From positions 1-5,850 of the forward strand of contig CAZZBP010000088.1 of NCBI GenBank assembly GCA_964652755.1: a stretch of DNA of 5,850 bases. The letters are read 5' to 3'. This document shows positions 5,666 to 5,850 of the stretch, piece by piece. Each line of letters starts with the position of its first letter. Within the stretch, counting starts at the first letter, position 1. The notes below the pieces were generated by a model. That model saw only the letters and a list, made by a program, of their open reading frames with translations, searched no databases and was not told where the DNA came from. A program made the position numbers and the translations under genes. Source of the DNA: UBA11795 sp964652755 (GTDB lineage Bacteria > Chloroflexota > Dehalococcoidia > Lucifugimonadales > UBA826).

Positions 5666-5850
5666 CCAGAGGATCTGGAAAACTCTGAATAGCATTACAA
5701 TGCGTCAATTACTTATTTAAAACATCGAGTAACCCAAGCTCCCTAACCGAAACATGTCTGTGTCTTTGTAGATTCTTTTCTGTCAAATCTATTCGGTATT
5801 TATTCGTATCTTAGTGCTTCAGCAGGGTAAGTTTTGCTAGCTTCGTTAGC
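5666..5850. other. 3' flank of the operon with short hairpins, no clear gene
   Basis: CCAGA-GGA-TCTGG (5666-5678) forms a 5-bp hairpin directly after the selenoprotein stop, but A-residues follow rather than a T-run, so it is not a standard terminator. GCTAGC-TTC-GTTAGC (5836-5850) forms another stem at the very edge; what follows it is not visible. On the minus strand 16 sense codons from the right edge lead to TAA at 5802-5800 (ending PAEALRYE), which might be the last residues of a convergent gene. This is too short to call. Confidence 0.4.

Noticed and set aside
5666..5678. A rho-independent terminator after the selenoprotein gene.
   Set aside because: The CCAGA/TCTGG stem is short and is followed by AAAAC rather than a run of T.

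Overview
The window reads as bacterial chromosomal DNA: tightly packed genes, Shine-Dalgarno (SD) sequences ahead of the starts, a GTG start, and a 14-base overlap between two co-directional genes. Base composition looks intermediate (GC in the mid-40s by eye, not counted). The key clue to the organism is an in-frame TGA at the redox-active Cys position of a glycine/betaine/D-proline reductase 'selenoprotein B' family protein, followed by a suitable hairpin. This implies a selenocysteine-decoding bacterium. The mix of class III aminotransferases, a luciferase-like flavin monooxygenase and a GMC oxidoreductase remnant would fit an uncultured environmental lineage, but no taxon can be assigned from this sequence.

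Left part (1-2608, minus strand): two tandem, clearly homologous class III PLP-dependent aminotransferases. The upstream one (1241-2608) is complete. The downstream one begins with GTG at 1192 and runs off the left edge. They are 48 bp apart and look like a duplicated, co-transcribed pair. The leader just upstream of the first (2609-2645) carries short overlapping inverted repeats around its SD.

Middle (2609-3396): about 300 bp without a gene, containing a direct repeat of ATTGACCA. It is followed by a minus-strand fragment that is only the C-terminal end of a GMC (glucose-methanol-choline) oxidoreductase, a broken gene. At the point where its similarity ends lies a 65-nt nested inverted repeat. 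The right arm of this repeat holds a good promoter for the rightward genes.

Right part (3397-5665, plus strand): a two-gene operon. The first gene is a bacterial-luciferase-like flavin-dependent monooxygenase (361 aa). Its last 14 bases overlap a GrdB/PrdB-like gene that looks split in two by TGA at 4949-4951. It is best read as one 398-residue selenoprotein with a Sec161-Pro-Ala-Cys164 motif and a candidate bacterial SECIS hairpin at 4964-4978. None of the usual partners of glycine or proline reductase is present. The likely picture is a flavin oxygenase working with a selenol/thiol redox protein on an unknown substrate, next to aminotransferases that may handle an amine intermediate. That functional link is inference.

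The final 185 bp (5666-5850) holds no clear gene. It contains short hairpins and possibly the extreme 3' end of a convergent gene.
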